The translations under genes were made by a program, and so were the position numbers. The notes beneath the pieces were generated by a model that worked only from the letters and a program-made list of their open reading frames with translations, searched no databases and was not told where the DNA came from. From contig CAAEXF010000016.1 in the NCBI GenBank assembly GCA_900759715.1, positions 19,081 to 83,080 of the forward strand: a stretch of DNA of 64,000 nucleotides, given 5' to 3'. Shown piece by piece: positions 18,261 to 27,342 of the stretch. The DNA is from Clostridium_AM sp900759715 (GTDB lineage Bacteria; Bacillota; Clostridia; Clostridiales; Clostridiaceae). Within the stretch, counting starts at the first letter, position 1. The number at the start of each line of letters is the position of its first letter.

Positions 18261-19241
18261 ATGACAAGAGCACTTGCAATGGTTTCCGGTGGATTGGATA
18301 GTATATTAGCAGCAAAACTTATTAAAGATCAAGGTATAGAGGTAATAGGTATATGTTTTAAATCTTACTTTTTTGGACCGGGTAATGCTATTAAAATGAC
18401 AAAACAAGTAGGCATCCCGCTAGAAGTAGTTGATTTTTCCGAAGAGCATTTTGATTTAGTTAAAAATCCTAAGCATGGTTATGGAAAGAATATAAATCCC
18501 TGTATTGATTGCCATGCCATGATGTTAAATTATACAGGAAAACTATTAGAAAAGTATAATGCAGATTTTATAATTACTGGAGAAGTATTGAATCAGAGGC
18601 CTATGTCGCAAAATAGAATTTCATTGGATATAGTAAAAAAGGAATCAGGATTCAGTGATAAGATTTTAAGGCCTTTATGTGCCAAAAATCTTAATCCTAC
18701 TAAGATGGAGTTAGAGGGATTAGTAGATAGAGAAAAACTTATGGATATATTAGGAAGAAGCAGAAAAGTTCAAATGGAATTAGCCGAGAAGTGGAATATT
18801 AAAGATTATCCTTCTCCAGCAGGAGGGTGTAAGCTTACAGAGCCTAACTACGCTAAAAGATTAAAGGAGTTATTAAAGTATAAGGATGTGCCTGATGAAA
18901 AGGATCTAGAGTTATTAAGACTTGGAAGACATTTTAGAGTTTCACAGGATGCTAAAATTATATCAACAAGAACTGGTGAGGAAACGAAGGAAATAAAAAA
19001 TTACCTAAGTACAAAGGATGTAATATTTTTAGCAGATACATTTAAAGGTTCTATGATAATAATAATTGGAAAACCTACAGAAGAAGATATAGAATTTGCA
19101 GCTAAAGTAACAGCTAGATACTGTAAGGGAAAAGATGAGGATAAAATAAAAATTAAATATGGATATTTTAAAAATCCTATGGATAAGTCTATAGAGGTTA
19201 AAGCAGCTACAGATGATGAAATATCAAAATTTCTTATCTAA
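18261..19241 (+). CDS. PP-loop ATPase, ThiI/MnmA-like tRNA thiolation-type protein
   Basis: 326 residues. The N-terminal PP-loop ALAMVSGGLDSILAAKLI (residues 4-21) binds ATP and adenylates a substrate. Cysteines in PCIDCHAMM and a TGEVLNQRP motif follow, and YPSPAGGCKLTEP lies near 190. The C-terminal third resembles an NFACT-R-like RNA-binding region, as reported for a ThiI-related family. Sulfur transfer to tRNA is the best guess; the target base is unknown. ATG 18261 follows GAAAGGTGAT; the upstream TTG at 18243 precedes that ribosome site. Stands 41 bp before the DUF1934 gene. Confidence 0.7.
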   Translation: MTRALAMVSGGLDSILAAKLIKDQGIEVIGICFKSYFFGPGNAIKMTKQVGIPLEVVDFSEEHFDLVKNPKHGYGKNINPCIDCHAMMLNYTGKLLEKYNADFIITGEVLNQRPMSQNRISLDIVKKESGFSDKILRPLCAKNLNPTKMELEGLVDREKLMDILGRSRKVQMELAEKWNIKDYPSPAGGCKLTEPNYAKRLKELLKYKDVPDEKDLELLRLGRHFRVSQDAKIISTRTGEETKEIKNYLSTKDVIFLADTFKGSMIIIIGKPTEEDIEFAAKVTARYCKGKDEDKIKIKYGYFKNPMDKSIEVKAATDDEISKFLI

Positions 19242-19282
19242 GATTTAATTAATAGTGAATTAAACTAAAAGGAGGAGAGTCT

Positions 19283-19702
19283 ATGAAAAAAAAGGCTATT
19301 ATCTCTGTATCAAGTAAACAAAAAAGTGATGAAAATGATGTTATAGAAGTTGTTACTCCTGGTGATTTCTATGAAAAAGATGGATCATACTATGCCGTAT
19401 ATAAGGAAACCGAGATATCAGGGATGGAAGGAACCACAACTACATTAAAAATATCTGACGATAAATTTTCTATTATAAGAATAGGAAGTACAAGCGCTAA
19501 AATGGAATTTGATAAAAAAGCTAAGAGTGTATCAATGTATAATACCCCTTATGGAACATTAGAATTAAAAATAGAGACTAAGACCTTGAGTGTGAATGTT
19601 GGTGAAAAAGGTGGAGACATACAAGTAAATTATAACTTAACCGTAAGTGGTCAGACACCTAACAATACACAACTAAAAATAAATATAAAGGCGCAGGAAT
19701 AA
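19283..19702 (+). CDS. DUF1934 (YwiB-like) beta-barrel protein
   Basis: 139 residues of the DUF1934/YwiB family, a small calycin-like beta-barrel: VVTPGDFYEKDGSYYAVYKE, GMEGTTTTLKI, and a final VNYNLTVSGQ..LKINI strand pair. No biochemical function is established. AAAGGAGGAGA ribosome site. An 18-bp stem hairpin follows. In Bacillus the homologue lies near rpoE and pyrG, and the order DUF1934 - small gene - pyrG is kept here. Confidence 0.85.
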   Translation: MKKKAIISVSSKQKSDENDVIEVVTPGDFYEKDGSYYAVYKETEISGMEGTTTTLKISDDKFSIIRIGSTSAKMEFDKKAKSVSMYNTPYGTLELKIETKTLSVNVGEKGGDIQVNYNLTVSGQTPNNTQLKINIKAQE

Positions 19703-19709
19703 AGAAAGT

Positions 19710-19759
19710 ACTTAATATCTGTTTTCCCTAATTTAAAGGTGGGAAAACAGATATTAAGT
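19710..19759 (+). terminator. Long hairpin after DUF1934 gene
   Basis: A 19-bp stem with arms 19710-19728 and 19741-19759 (ACTTAATATCTGTTTTCCC and its complement). No clear T-run, so terminator strength is uncertain. Confidence 0.6.
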
Positions 19760-19878
19760 GATAAATATATTGCCTGTGTCTTTATTTATGTGTATATTTT
19801 ATTGAGTTATTGTTTAAAATTTAAGAAGAGATATACTCATTAAGTTATCAACATTGTGGATAAAAGGAAGTGCCTGTT

Positions 19879-20187
19879 GTGAATAAATATTTTATTGATA
19901 AAGAAGAAAAATATGAAAGAATACTAGAGCTTCTATGTAAATATAAAGGTCTAAGTAGAGAAGAATTATTTAAAATTTTAAAGGATAGGGAATGCAGATA
20001 TCTATTTTTTTTGCTTATTAGAAAATATGGTTGTGATGATATAGGAATGCTTCAAAAAGACTTTCCATCAGTAAATAAAAATAATATAGGATTAAATTTT
20101 AGAAAAGCAGAAGAGAAACTTTTACTTAATAGAAAAATAAGAGATATGTATTTTGAAGCGGAAGACATTATCGAAAAAGCAAAATAA
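19879..20187 (+). CDS. Small conserved protein, DnaA-C-terminal-like helical domain
   Basis: 102 residues, charged and helical, with no signal peptide. SREELFKILKDRECRYLFF and the tail FRKAEEKLLLNRKIRDMY suggest a helix-turn-helix fold reminiscent of DnaA domain IV or Trp-repressor-like proteins; this is an impression, not a firm family call. GTG 19879 sits 8 nt after AGGAAG; the GTG at 19870 overlaps that site. Lies just upstream of pyrG where Bacillus has rpoE (delta subunit), but the sequence does not look like delta. Function unknown. Confidence 0.6.
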   Translation: MNKYFIDKEEKYERILELLCKYKGLSREELFKILKDRECRYLFFLLIRKYGCDDIGMLQKDFPSVNKNNIGLNFRKAEEKLLLNRKIRDMYFEAEDIIEKAK

Positions 20188-20267
20188 TATTTTTTCGACA
20201 AAAAACAAAAAACAGTAGCATATTTAAAAAAAGTATGCTAATATATTAGATATGTTTTAGGACATAA

Positions 20268-20300
20268 TATCCCACTTTAACTTATGGGGTAATTTTTATT
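20268..20300 (+). terminator. Leader terminator (probable attenuator) of pyrG
   Basis: TATCCCA (20268-20274) pairs with TGGGGTA (20285-20291), followed by ATTTTTATT. It is about 110 bp ahead of pyrG with no gene before it, so it is placed to control read-through. In B. subtilis pyrG is attenuated through addition of extra Gs at the 5' end when CTP is low; the C-run in the 5' arm here would suit pairing with G-tracts. The transcription start was not identified with confidence. Confidence 0.6.
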
Positions 20301-20409
20301 ATACAACCCAAGTGATACTTTGTCAATATGCAATTGTTATATTTTCAATATAAATTTTATACTATTATAGAAAACGGGGGTGAACTCTGCTTAATATAGC
20401 AGGAAACTT

Positions 20410-22008
20410 ATGAGTACAAAATATATATTTGTTACCGGAGGAGTAGTATCCTCATTAGGAAAAGGAATAACAGCGGCTTCACTAGGAAGGCTTTTAAAAA
20501 ATAGAGGACTGAAGGTATCAATTCAAAAATTTGATCCATATATAAATATAGATCCAGGAACTATGAGTCCATATCAACATGGTGAAGTTTTTGTAACGGA
20601 TGATGGAGCAGAAACTGACTTAGATTTAGGTCACTATGAAAGATTTATAGATGAAAATTTGAGTAAAAATAGTAATGTTACTACAGGAAAGGTATATTGG
20701 TCTGTAATAACAAAAGAAAGAAAAGGAGATTACTTAGGTGGAACTGTTCAAGTAATTCCTCACATCACTAATGAAATCAAATCAAGAGTTTACAGAGTAG
20801 CTAAAGAAAGAGATGTTGATGTAGTTATAACTGAAATAGGCGGAACAATTGGTGATATAGAATCCTTACCGTTTTTGGAATCTATAAGACAGATAAAGTA
20901 TGAAGTTGGTAGAGAGAATGTATGCTTTATACATGTAACTCTTGTGCCTTATCTAGGAAAGTCAGGAGAGCTTAAAACAAAGCCTACACAACACTCAGTA
21001 AAAGAGCTAAGAGGTATAGGAATTCAACCGGATATAATAGTATGCCGTTCTGAGAAATCTATTCCAGATGATTTAAAAGAAAAAATAGGATTGTTTTGTA
21101 ATGTAGATGGAAATTCTGTAATTCAAAACTTGGATGCAGAAAATCTATATGAAGTTCCATTGATGCTTCACAAAGAAGGATTGGACACTTTAGTTTGCGA
21201 AAAGTTAAGTTTACCATGCAAAGAAATAGATAATACTGAATGGTCTAACATGGTAAATAATATAAAAAATCTATCAAGAAGCGTTACTATTGCACTTGTA
21301 GGGAAATATGTTGAATTACATGATGCGTATATATCAGTAGTAGAATCTTTAAATCATGGTGGTTATGCAAATGATGCCAACATAAATATAAAATGGATAA
21401 ATGCTATGGATGTTACTAAAGAAAACGCGGCTGAATATCTGAAGGATGTAGATGGAATCCTAGTTCCAGGTGGATTTGGTGATAGAGGGGTAGAAGGAAA
21501 AATTGAAGCTATAAAGTGGGCAAGACAAAATAAGGTTCCTTTCCTTGGAATATGTTTAGGAATGCAATGTGTAGTAATAGAATTTGCAAGAAATGTATTA
21601 GGATATTACGATGCTCATAGCTCAGAAATATTACCAGATACAGAACACCCAGTAATTGACTTAATGCCTGATCAAAAAGATGTAGATGAAAAAGGCGGTA
21701 CTATGAGATTAGGTTTATATCCATGTAAGTTGGAAAAGGATACAAATGCCTTTGCAGCTTATGGTGAAGAAATTATATATGAAAGACATAGACATAGATA
21801 TGAGTTCAATAATGAATATAGAAAAGCATTAACTGAAGCTGGACTTATTTTATCAGGAACTAGCCCAGATTCTAGGTTAGTAGAAATAGTTGAGTTAAAA
21901 GATCATCCATGGTTTGTGGCAGTTCAATTTCACCCTGAACTAAAATCAAGACCAAACAGACCACATCCGTTATTTAGAGATTTTATAAAAGCGTCTTTAG
22001 ATAAGTAG
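20410..22008 (+). CDS. pyrG: CTP synthase
   Basis: 532 residues. The N-terminal synthetase domain has VTGGVVSSLGKGITAASLG (P-loop, 8-26) and TVQVIPHITNEIKSR. The C-terminal class I glutamine amidotransferase domain (from about 290) has the catalytic Cys in FLGICLGMQ, with His and Glu in QFHPEL. It makes CTP from UTP, ATP and glutamine in the cytosol. The gene begins after GCAGGAAACTT and is preceded by a leader terminator, pointing to CTP-dependent attenuation. A long perfect hairpin ends the unit. Confidence 0.98.
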   Translation: MSTKYIFVTGGVVSSLGKGITAASLGRLLKNRGLKVSIQKFDPYINIDPGTMSPYQHGEVFVTDDGAETDLDLGHYERFIDENLSKNSNVTTGKVYWSVITKERKGDYLGGTVQVIPHITNEIKSRVYRVAKERDVDVVITEIGGTIGDIESLPFLESIRQIKYEVGRENVCFIHVTLVPYLGKSGELKTKPTQHSVKELRGIGIQPDIIVCRSEKSIPDDLKEKIGLFCNVDGNSVIQNLDAENLYEVPLMLHKEGLDTLVCEKLSLPCKEIDNTEWSNMVNNIKNLSRSVTIALVGKYVELHDAYISVVESLNHGGYANDANINIKWINAMDVTKENAAEYLKDVDGILVPGGFGDRGVEGKIEAIKWARQNKVPFLGICLGMQCVVIEFARNVLGYYDAHSSEILPDTEHPVIDLMPDQKDVDEKGGTMRLGLYPCKLEKDTNAFAAYGEEIIYERHRHRYEFNNEYRKALTEAGLILSGTSPDSRLVEIVELKDHPWFVAVQFHPELKSRPNRPHPLFRDFIKASLDK

Positions 22009-22024
22009 CATTAGAATTGTAATT

Positions 22025-22078
22025 ATTCTGGTATACATGAATTATTATAATAATTCATGTATACCAGAATTTATTTTG
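22025..22078 (+). terminator. Terminator of pyrG
   Basis: Perfect 23-bp palindrome with arms 22025-22047 and 22048-22070 (ATTCTGGTATACATG..CAGAAT), then TTATTTTG. Confidence 0.8.
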
Positions 22079-22190
22079 TCGAAAAAAATAATTTTACAAT
22101 ATATTAAATGAAGAGATTTATGAAGGATTTTAATAATATTTATAGAATTATAAATATACCAAATTTAATTCTATAGGAGGGGTGAATAAT

Positions 22191-22532
22191 ATGTTGTTTA
22201 ATACTGATATAAGTATTGCTCTTAAAAATTTTCAAGGATTCTACGACCTAGAGACATTTTCTATTTTCGAAACAAATAAGATTAGTGAAAATTTCACCTC
22301 TTTAGAAATAAAAAACTGTAATAAGATAATTTCATTTAAAGTTAGATGTCCTCATTGCGGAAAGTATCATAGTTACAAATACAGTATAAATGAATTTATA
22401 AAAAAGGATCTAATAGTTGGAGGATGTGAAATTCTAGGATTACCTTTATTTTATATGGGAGATTATAATAAGGTGAATAAAAGAGTCAGTAGATATAATA
22501 ATATAAATAAGCAATTGTACGCTATGATATAA
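22191..22532 (+). CDS. Hypothetical protein with CPHCG zinc-knuckle motif
   Basis: 113 residues, not recognised. A half zinc ribbon CPHCGKYH starts at Cys53, but no second CxxC pair is present, so any zinc would need dimerisation or the lone GGCE cysteine. Hydrophobic stretches are short and no signal peptide is seen. The strong AGGAGGGGTG site at 22176-22185 fixes ATG 22191 as the start and argues for real translation. Monocistronic, with a terminator just downstream. Possibly a clostridia-restricted gene. Confidence 0.65.
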   Translation: MLFNTDISIALKNFQGFYDLETFSIFETNKISENFTSLEIKNCNKIISFKVRCPHCGKYHSYKYSINEFIKKDLIVGGCEILGLPLFYMGDYNKVNKRVSRYNNINKQLYAMI

Positions 22533-22537
22533 TTTTT

Positions 22538-22570
22538 AAGGATAAAAGAATGCTTTTATCCTTTTATTTT
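22538..22570 (+). terminator. Terminator after zinc-knuckle gene
   Basis: GGATAAAAG (22540-22548), loop AATG, CTTTTATCC (22553-22561), then TTTTATTTT. Confidence 0.88.
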
Positions 22571-22881
22571 GCAATTGATTAATAAAAATAATGTTATTTG
22601 ATAAAATAAGAATATATAGATATAATTTTAAATAATTTAAGCACATTTGGTTTGTTATTTTATTCAAATTTACATTAAAGAAAAAAATATTATAAAAATG
22701 TGGATTAAAATATGAAAAAGGGTTATAATTTATTTTACAGTGTAGCCTTTCAAATAAAAATTTCTTTGCTTAGAGTGAAGTTTTTCATCAGTAGCCTAAT
22801 AATTTCATTTTAAAGCACAGAAATCTGTTAAGCATACCTAAATGTTTGGTATCATTACGGATAATAAATGGAAAAAATCTT
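22571..22881. other. AT-rich leader region upstream of rho
   Basis: About 310 bp without a gene. No riboswitch or strong hairpin recognised; long A/T tracts only. The rho promoter follows immediately. Confidence 0.6.
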
Positions 22882-22910
22882 TTGATTATTCCCAAGAGGT
22901 TAAATATAAT
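22882..22910 (+). promoter_or_regulatory. Sigma-A promoter of rho
   Basis: TTGATT (22882-22887), 17 nt, TATAAT (22905-22910), about 33 bp before the rho start codon. Confidence 0.75.
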
Positions 22911-22942
22911 TATGAAAATTAAATAATGCGAGGTGTTATTTT

Positions 22943-24415
22943 TTGATAAACAAAGATATGGATAACTTGACCGTTGCTGAGTTGAAAGAAATAGCCAAGA
23001 ACTTAGGCTTAAAAAATATATCTAAATATAAAAAAACTCAGCTAATTGAAGAGATAAAAAAAGTTTCTCCAGTTTCAATCGAAAAAGATGGAGTCATACT
23101 TAGAGAAAAAATAAGTCCTAAGAGTGAAGCTATACATAATGAAAAAGAAGAAACTACTGAAAATGTAAGGGTTGAAGAAAAGAAATCTGTAGAAGAAAAA
23201 ACTCAAAATGAAAAAAATGAGGATGAAAAAGTATCTGAAGAGGAAAAAAGAGAAAAGCTTAAAGAGATGATAAATGAATCAGGTACAGCTATAGGAGTAC
23301 TTGAAATAATAGAGAGTAATAATTATGGATTCTTAAGAGGAAAAAATTATTTAACAGGACCAGAAGATATATATGTATCTCCATCTCAAATAAGAAGGTT
23401 TAATTTAAAAACAGGAGATGAAGTACAAGGTAAAGTAAGAACACCAAAAGAAGGTGAAAAATTTAAAGCACTTCTCTATGTAGAAAGAGTAAATGGAGAA
23501 AATCCAGAAAGAGCAGTAGGTAGAAAACCATTTGAGAAGCTTACCCCTATATATCCAGAGCAAAGATTAAGACTCGAAACTATACAGTCAGATTTATCTA
23601 CCAGACTTATGGATATAATATCGCCTATAGGTAAAGGTCAAAGAGGGATTATAGTCGCACCTCCTAAAGCAGGTAAAACTACTCTTCTAAAAAAAATAGC
23701 TCAAAGTATATCTCAAAATCACCCAGAAACAAAACTTATAGTTGTTTTAATAGATGAAAGACCAGAAGAAGTTACAGATATGCAGAGATCAATCAAAGGT
23801 GAAGTAATATACTCAACTTTTGATGAAGAACCTGAACATCACACTAAGGTTGCTTACATGGTACTTGAAAGAGCAAAAAGAATGGTGGAGCAGGGACAGG
23901 ATGTAGTTATACTTTTAGATAGTATTACTAGACTTTCTAGAGCATACAATCTAACTATTACCCCAACAGGAAGAACTCTTTCAGGAGGACTTGATCCAGG
24001 AGCGCTAATAATGCCAAAGAAATTTTTTGGAGCTGCGAGAAATATAGAAGAAGGGGGAAGTCTTACTATACTTGCTACAGCCCTTGTGGAAACTGGAAGC
24101 AGAATGGATGATATGATATTTGAGGAGTTTAAGGGTACTGGAAACATGGAAGTACACTTAGATAGAAGACTTCAAGAAAGAAGAATATTCCCTGCTATAG
24201 ATGTTTATAAGTCAGGTACTAGAAGAGATGACTTGTTATTTAAGAACCAAGTAGAAAAAGAAGCGGCCTTTAATATAAGAAGAGTGTTGTATGATGAAAA
24301 TAATACTCAGAATATTACTGAACAGCTAATAAGCATGCTATCGAAGACTAAAAATAACGATGAGTTTGTTAATTTTATTATTAAAAAAGACATTAGTAAA
24401 AATGGAGAAAAATAA
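22943..24415 (+). CDS. rho: Transcription termination factor Rho
   Basis: 490 residues. The Rho N domain covers residues 5-45 (LTVAELKEIAKNLGL), then a charged low-complexity Glu/Lys stretch runs about 50-110, a cold-shock-like RNA-binding domain about 115-190 (GFLRGKNYLTGPEDIYVS), and the RecA-type ATPase with Walker A VAPPKAGKTTLL near 237 and the Q/R-loop segment GTGNMEVHLDRRLQERRIFP. The hexamer tracks RNA and ends transcription. Start TTG at 22943 lies 8 nt after AGGTG. The Glu/Lys-rich insert is a feature of clostridial Rho proteins. Own promoter and a strong terminator. Confidence 0.97.
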   Translation: MINKDMDNLTVAELKEIAKNLGLKNISKYKKTQLIEEIKKVSPVSIEKDGVILREKISPKSEAIHNEKEETTENVRVEEKKSVEEKTQNEKNEDEKVSEEEKREKLKEMINESGTAIGVLEIIESNNYGFLRGKNYLTGPEDIYVSPSQIRRFNLKTGDEVQGKVRTPKEGEKFKALLYVERVNGENPERAVGRKPFEKLTPIYPEQRLRLETIQSDLSTRLMDIISPIGKGQRGIIVAPPKAGKTTLLKKIAQSISQNHPETKLIVVLIDERPEEVTDMQRSIKGEVIYSTFDEEPEHHTKVAYMVLERAKRMVEQGQDVVILLDSITRLSRAYNLTITPTGRTLSGGLDPGALIMPKKFFGAARNIEEGGSLTILATALVETGSRMDDMIFEEFKGTGNMEVHLDRRLQERRIFPAIDVYKSGTRRDDLLFKNQVEKEAAFNIRRVLYDENNTQNITEQLISMLSKTKNNDEFVNFIIKKDISKNGEK

Positions 24416-24416
24416 T

Positions 24417-24452
24417 AAAACCTGTCCTTTGATATCAAAGGACAGGTTTTAT
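24417..24452. terminator. Terminator of rho (usable in both directions)
   Basis: Perfect 17-bp palindrome AAAACCTGTCCTTTGAT and its complement (24417-24450), flanked by A/T; rpmE converges on it from the minus strand. Confidence 0.88.
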
Positions 24453-24494
24453 AATAAGCTTTAGAACAAATAAAAAAATATTTAAACTTATTTA

Positions 24495-24704
24495 TTATTC
24501 TGATTTTAAGTTGAACTTCTTCATGAACTTATCTACTCTACCACCAACGTCAATTATCTTCTGTTTTCCTGTGTAGAATGGATGGCACTTAGAGCATATT
24601 TCCACTTTAAGTTCTTTTTCTGTAGAACCTGTTGTAAAAGTGTTTCCACATGCACACTTAACTACCGCATCATGATGGTATTCTGGATGTATGCCTTGTT
24701 TCAT
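24495..24704 (-). CDS. rpmE: 50S ribosomal protein L31 (zinc-binding type)
   Basis: 69 residues. MKQGIHPEYHHDAVVKCACG is the usual L31 opening, and CxC plus CSKC form the zinc site, so this is the C+ (zinc) form. The minus-strand ATG at 24702-24704 follows AGAGGTG; the in-frame GTG three codons upstream belongs to that ribosome site. Its own promoter lies at 24755-24784. Converges with rho. Confidence 0.96.
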   Translation of the reverse strand: MKQGIHPEYHHDAVVKCACGNTFTTGSTEKELKVEICSKCHPFYTGKQKIIDVGGRVDKFMKKFNLKSE

Positions 24705-24754
24705 GTTTTTCACCTCTTTCGAATTTAAGGATATACCTCAATTTTAACTACTGT

Positions 24755-24784
24755 ATTATAACATAGCAGGTAAGTTAAAGTCAA
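24755..24784 (-). promoter_or_regulatory. Sigma-A promoter of rpmE
   Basis: On the minus strand TTGACT (24784-24779), 18 nt, TATAAT (24760-24755), about 50 bp ahead of the rpmE start. Confidence 0.78.
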
Positions 24785-24883
24785 TAAATAAGGTAAATAA
24801 AAACAGGTCTTTAATATATGCATAAGGTTTGATAAAATGTATTTGTTTAATTGATTTATAATTCAAGTAGTGAGGTAGGAAAG

Positions 24884-25507
24884 ATGAGTAAGTTATATTT
24901 CAGATATGGAGCTATGAACTGTGGGAAGTCAACAAACCTATTGCAGGTTGCATACAACTATGAAGAAAGAGGGATGAAAGTTATTATTATAAAACCTAAA
25001 ACAGATACAAAAGGTGGAAATAAAGTGCTTTCAAGATTAGGGGTAACAAGGGAAGTTGATATTCTTATAGATCAAAGTCAAAATATTTATGAGGAAACAA
25101 AGAGTTGGATAGAGAAAAATGGACAAATAGATTGCATACTAACAGATGAATCTCAATTTTTTAAAGAGGAACAAATAGATCAACTATTTAAAATAGCTGT
25201 AATAATGGACATACCGACAATTTGCTATGGGCTTCGAACCGATTTTCAAATGAATGGATTTGAGGGGAGTCAAAGACTACTATTGTTGGCACATAGTTTA
25301 GAAGAATTGAAGACTATTTGTAAGTGTGGTAAAAAGGCATTGTTAAATGGAAGAAAAGTAAATGGAGATTTTATCTTTGAAGGAAAGCAGATTGCTATAG
25401 ATAAAGAAGATGATATTGAATATGAATCACTATGCCCAAAGTGTTACTTTGAGTTTAGGGAAACATATAAAATAAGAAAAAATAGGGGAAAAAATGAGGT
25501 GGAGTAA
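24884..25507 (+). CDS. tdk: Thymidine kinase (type II)
   Basis: 207 residues. Walker A YGAMNCGKST (residues 6-15), the DESQF box near 90, a lasso/zinc region with CKCG and CPKC pairs. It phosphorylates thymidine in nucleotide salvage. ATG 24884 is chosen because it follows GAGGTAGGAAAG and starts the canonical MSKLYFRYG; upstream ATG 24851 would add a non-homologous leader. Overlaps the next gene by one base (TAATG), starting a tdk-DUF1385-prmC-prfA cluster that is conserved in clostridia. Confidence 0.95.
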   Translation: MSKLYFRYGAMNCGKSTNLLQVAYNYEERGMKVIIIKPKTDTKGGNKVLSRLGVTREVDILIDQSQNIYEETKSWIEKNGQIDCILTDESQFFKEEQIDQLFKIAVIMDIPTICYGLRTDFQMNGFEGSQRLLLLAHSLEELKTICKCGKKALLNGRKVNGDFIFEGKQIAIDKEDDIEYESLCPKCYFEFRETYKIRKNRGKNEVE

Positions 25508-26451
25508 TGGGAAGAAATACTTCAGTTGGAGGTCAAGCTGTAATTGAAGGTGTAATGATGAGAGGGTCTAGCGGAGTTGCTACTGCTGTTAGAAAGGCTG
25601 ATGGTGAGATTGTTGTAGATAGGAAAGAAAGTATACCTTATTCTAAAAGAAACAAATTTTTGGGGCTTCCTATTATTAGAGGTTTTGTTTCTTTGATAGA
25701 ATCATTAGTTATTGGGATAAAAACGTTAAATTATTCGGCATCATTTTTTGAAGATGAGGATGGTGAGCCTTCAAAATTTGATAAATGGTTTGAAAAGGTA
25801 TTTAAAGATAAAAGTGAGGATGTATTAATGGCAATTGCCATTATCATATCTTTAGGAATAGCAACAATGTTGTTTTTTATATTTCCTACATTTGCTGCAA
25901 ATGTATTTAAGAGAATAGGAATTCACAACACTATAGGGTTAAATATAGTAGAGGGAATCATTAGAGTAGGGATATTTTTGCTATATATTTTACTTATAGG
26001 AAAGATGGAGGATATAAATAGAGTTTTCCAGTATCATGGAGCAGAGCATAAAACTATATTCTGTTATGAAAATGAAGTAGAACTTACTGCAGAAAATGCA
26101 CAGAAGTTTGAGAGGTTTCATCCTCGATGTGGTACAAATTTTTTATTTTTGGTTATGATAGTAAGTATAATATTATTTTCTTTAACTGGCTGGAGTTCTT
26201 TATGGCAGAGAATATTATATAGAATATTACTTTTACCTATAGTATCTGGATTGACATATGAACTTATAAAATGGATGGGAAAAAGTAATAGTGCTGTATC
26301 GAAGATTACTGCTTATCCTGGATTAATGCTTCAGAAGCTTACCACAAGAGAGCCGGATTATGATCAAATTCAAGTTGCAATAACAGCGCTTAAATATGCA
26401 GAAGGTATTGAAGAAAAGGAATCACAGGATACTAGTAATACCCTATATTAG
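25507..26451 (+). CDS. DUF1385 membrane protein (YqhQ-like)
   Basis: 314 residues. The family signature is near the N-terminus: VGGQAVIEGVMMRGSSGVATAVR. Four hydrophobic segments follow (about 115-145, 155-175, 212-235, 240-260), with the conserved YHGAEHKTIFCYE and FHPRCGTNFLF motifs between. It is an integral membrane protein, often predicted to be metal-dependent; its role is not established. Translationally coupled to tdk and followed 16 bp later by prmC. Confidence 0.85.
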   Translation: MGRNTSVGGQAVIEGVMMRGSSGVATAVRKADGEIVVDRKESIPYSKRNKFLGLPIIRGFVSLIESLVIGIKTLNYSASFFEDEDGEPSKFDKWFEKVFKDKSEDVLMAIAIIISLGIATMLFFIFPTFAANVFKRIGIHNTIGLNIVEGIIRVGIFLLYILLIGKMEDINRVFQYHGAEHKTIFCYENEVELTAENAQKFERFHPRCGTNFLFLVMIVSIILFSLTGWSSLWQRILYRILLLPIVSGLTYELIKWMGKSNSAVSKITAYPGLMLQKLTTREPDYDQIQVAITALKYAEGIEEKESQDTSNTLY

Positions 26452-26466
26452 AATGGAGCAGTTTTA

Positions 26467-27342
26467 ATGAAAAATTATAAATCAAAAATTGGAGAGCTTT
26501 TAAAAGAAGGATATCAAATTTTAAAAGAAGAAGGAATTGAGAGCTACGCTTTAGACTGTGATCTTTTATTAGGAAAGATAGTGAAAAAAGATAGACTTTT
26601 TTTACTACTCAACAGAGATTACGAATTAAATGATAAAGAAATAGAAGAGTTTTATAGATTATTGACACTTAGAAAAAATAAAATGCCTATAAAGTATATG
26701 CTTGGTGAATGTGAATTCATGGGACTACCTTTTTATATAAGAGAAGGCGTATTGATTCCAAGACCAGATACAGAGATTCTAGTAGAATGTGCAATGGAGG
26801 AAATTAAAAAAAATAAGTTTAAGGATATTTGTGATGTGTGTTGTGGAAGTGGAATAATAGGTATTACAATTGCAAAACTATTAAAGGACGTAAGTGTTAA
26901 ATCTTCTGATATTTCACATACCGCCTATGAGGTGACTAGGGAAAATATTAAAAGACTGGATGTAGGTGAAAGAGTTCAAGTTGTAGAAAGTGATTTGCTA
27001 AGCAAGTTTATAGAAAATAAGGACAGATTTGATGTGATAGTGTCAAATCCTCCATACATTAGAAAGAATGTTATAGGAACATTAATGGAAGATGTTAAAA
27101 ATTTTGAACCTTATGAAGCGTTATGCGGAGGTGAAGATGGACTGGATTTTTACCGAGAAATAACCTCTCAAAGTTTGAAATTGTTAAACAATGGAGGAAT
27201 GTTATTATTTGAAATAGGATATGATCAAAAGGACTCTGTAAGTAATCTATTAAAGGAAAACGGATTTGTTGAAGTAGAGTGTTTAAAGGACTTAGCTGGA
27301 AAAGACAGGGTTATAAAAGGAAAAATCGAAATTTGTTGCTAG
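26467..27342 (+). CDS. prmC: Peptide chain release factor N5-glutamine methyltransferase
   Basis: 291 residues. An N-terminal helical domain is followed by a SAM-binding Rossmann fold (DVCCGSGIIGITIA, near 120) and the catalytic NPPYI motif near residue 196. It methylates the Gln of the GGQ motif in release factors; its substrate prfA is the next gene, the usual pairing. Confidence 0.96.
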   Translation: MKNYKSKIGELLKEGYQILKEEGIESYALDCDLLLGKIVKKDRLFLLLNRDYELNDKEIEEFYRLLTLRKNKMPIKYMLGECEFMGLPFYIREGVLIPRPDTEILVECAMEEIKKNKFKDICDVCCGSGIIGITIAKLLKDVSVKSSDISHTAYEVTRENIKRLDVGERVQVVESDLLSKFIENKDRFDVIVSNPPYIRKNVIGTLMEDVKNFEPYEALCGGEDGLDFYREITSQSLKLLNNGGMLLFEIGYDQKDSVSNLLKENGFVEVECLKDLAGKDRVIKGKIEICC

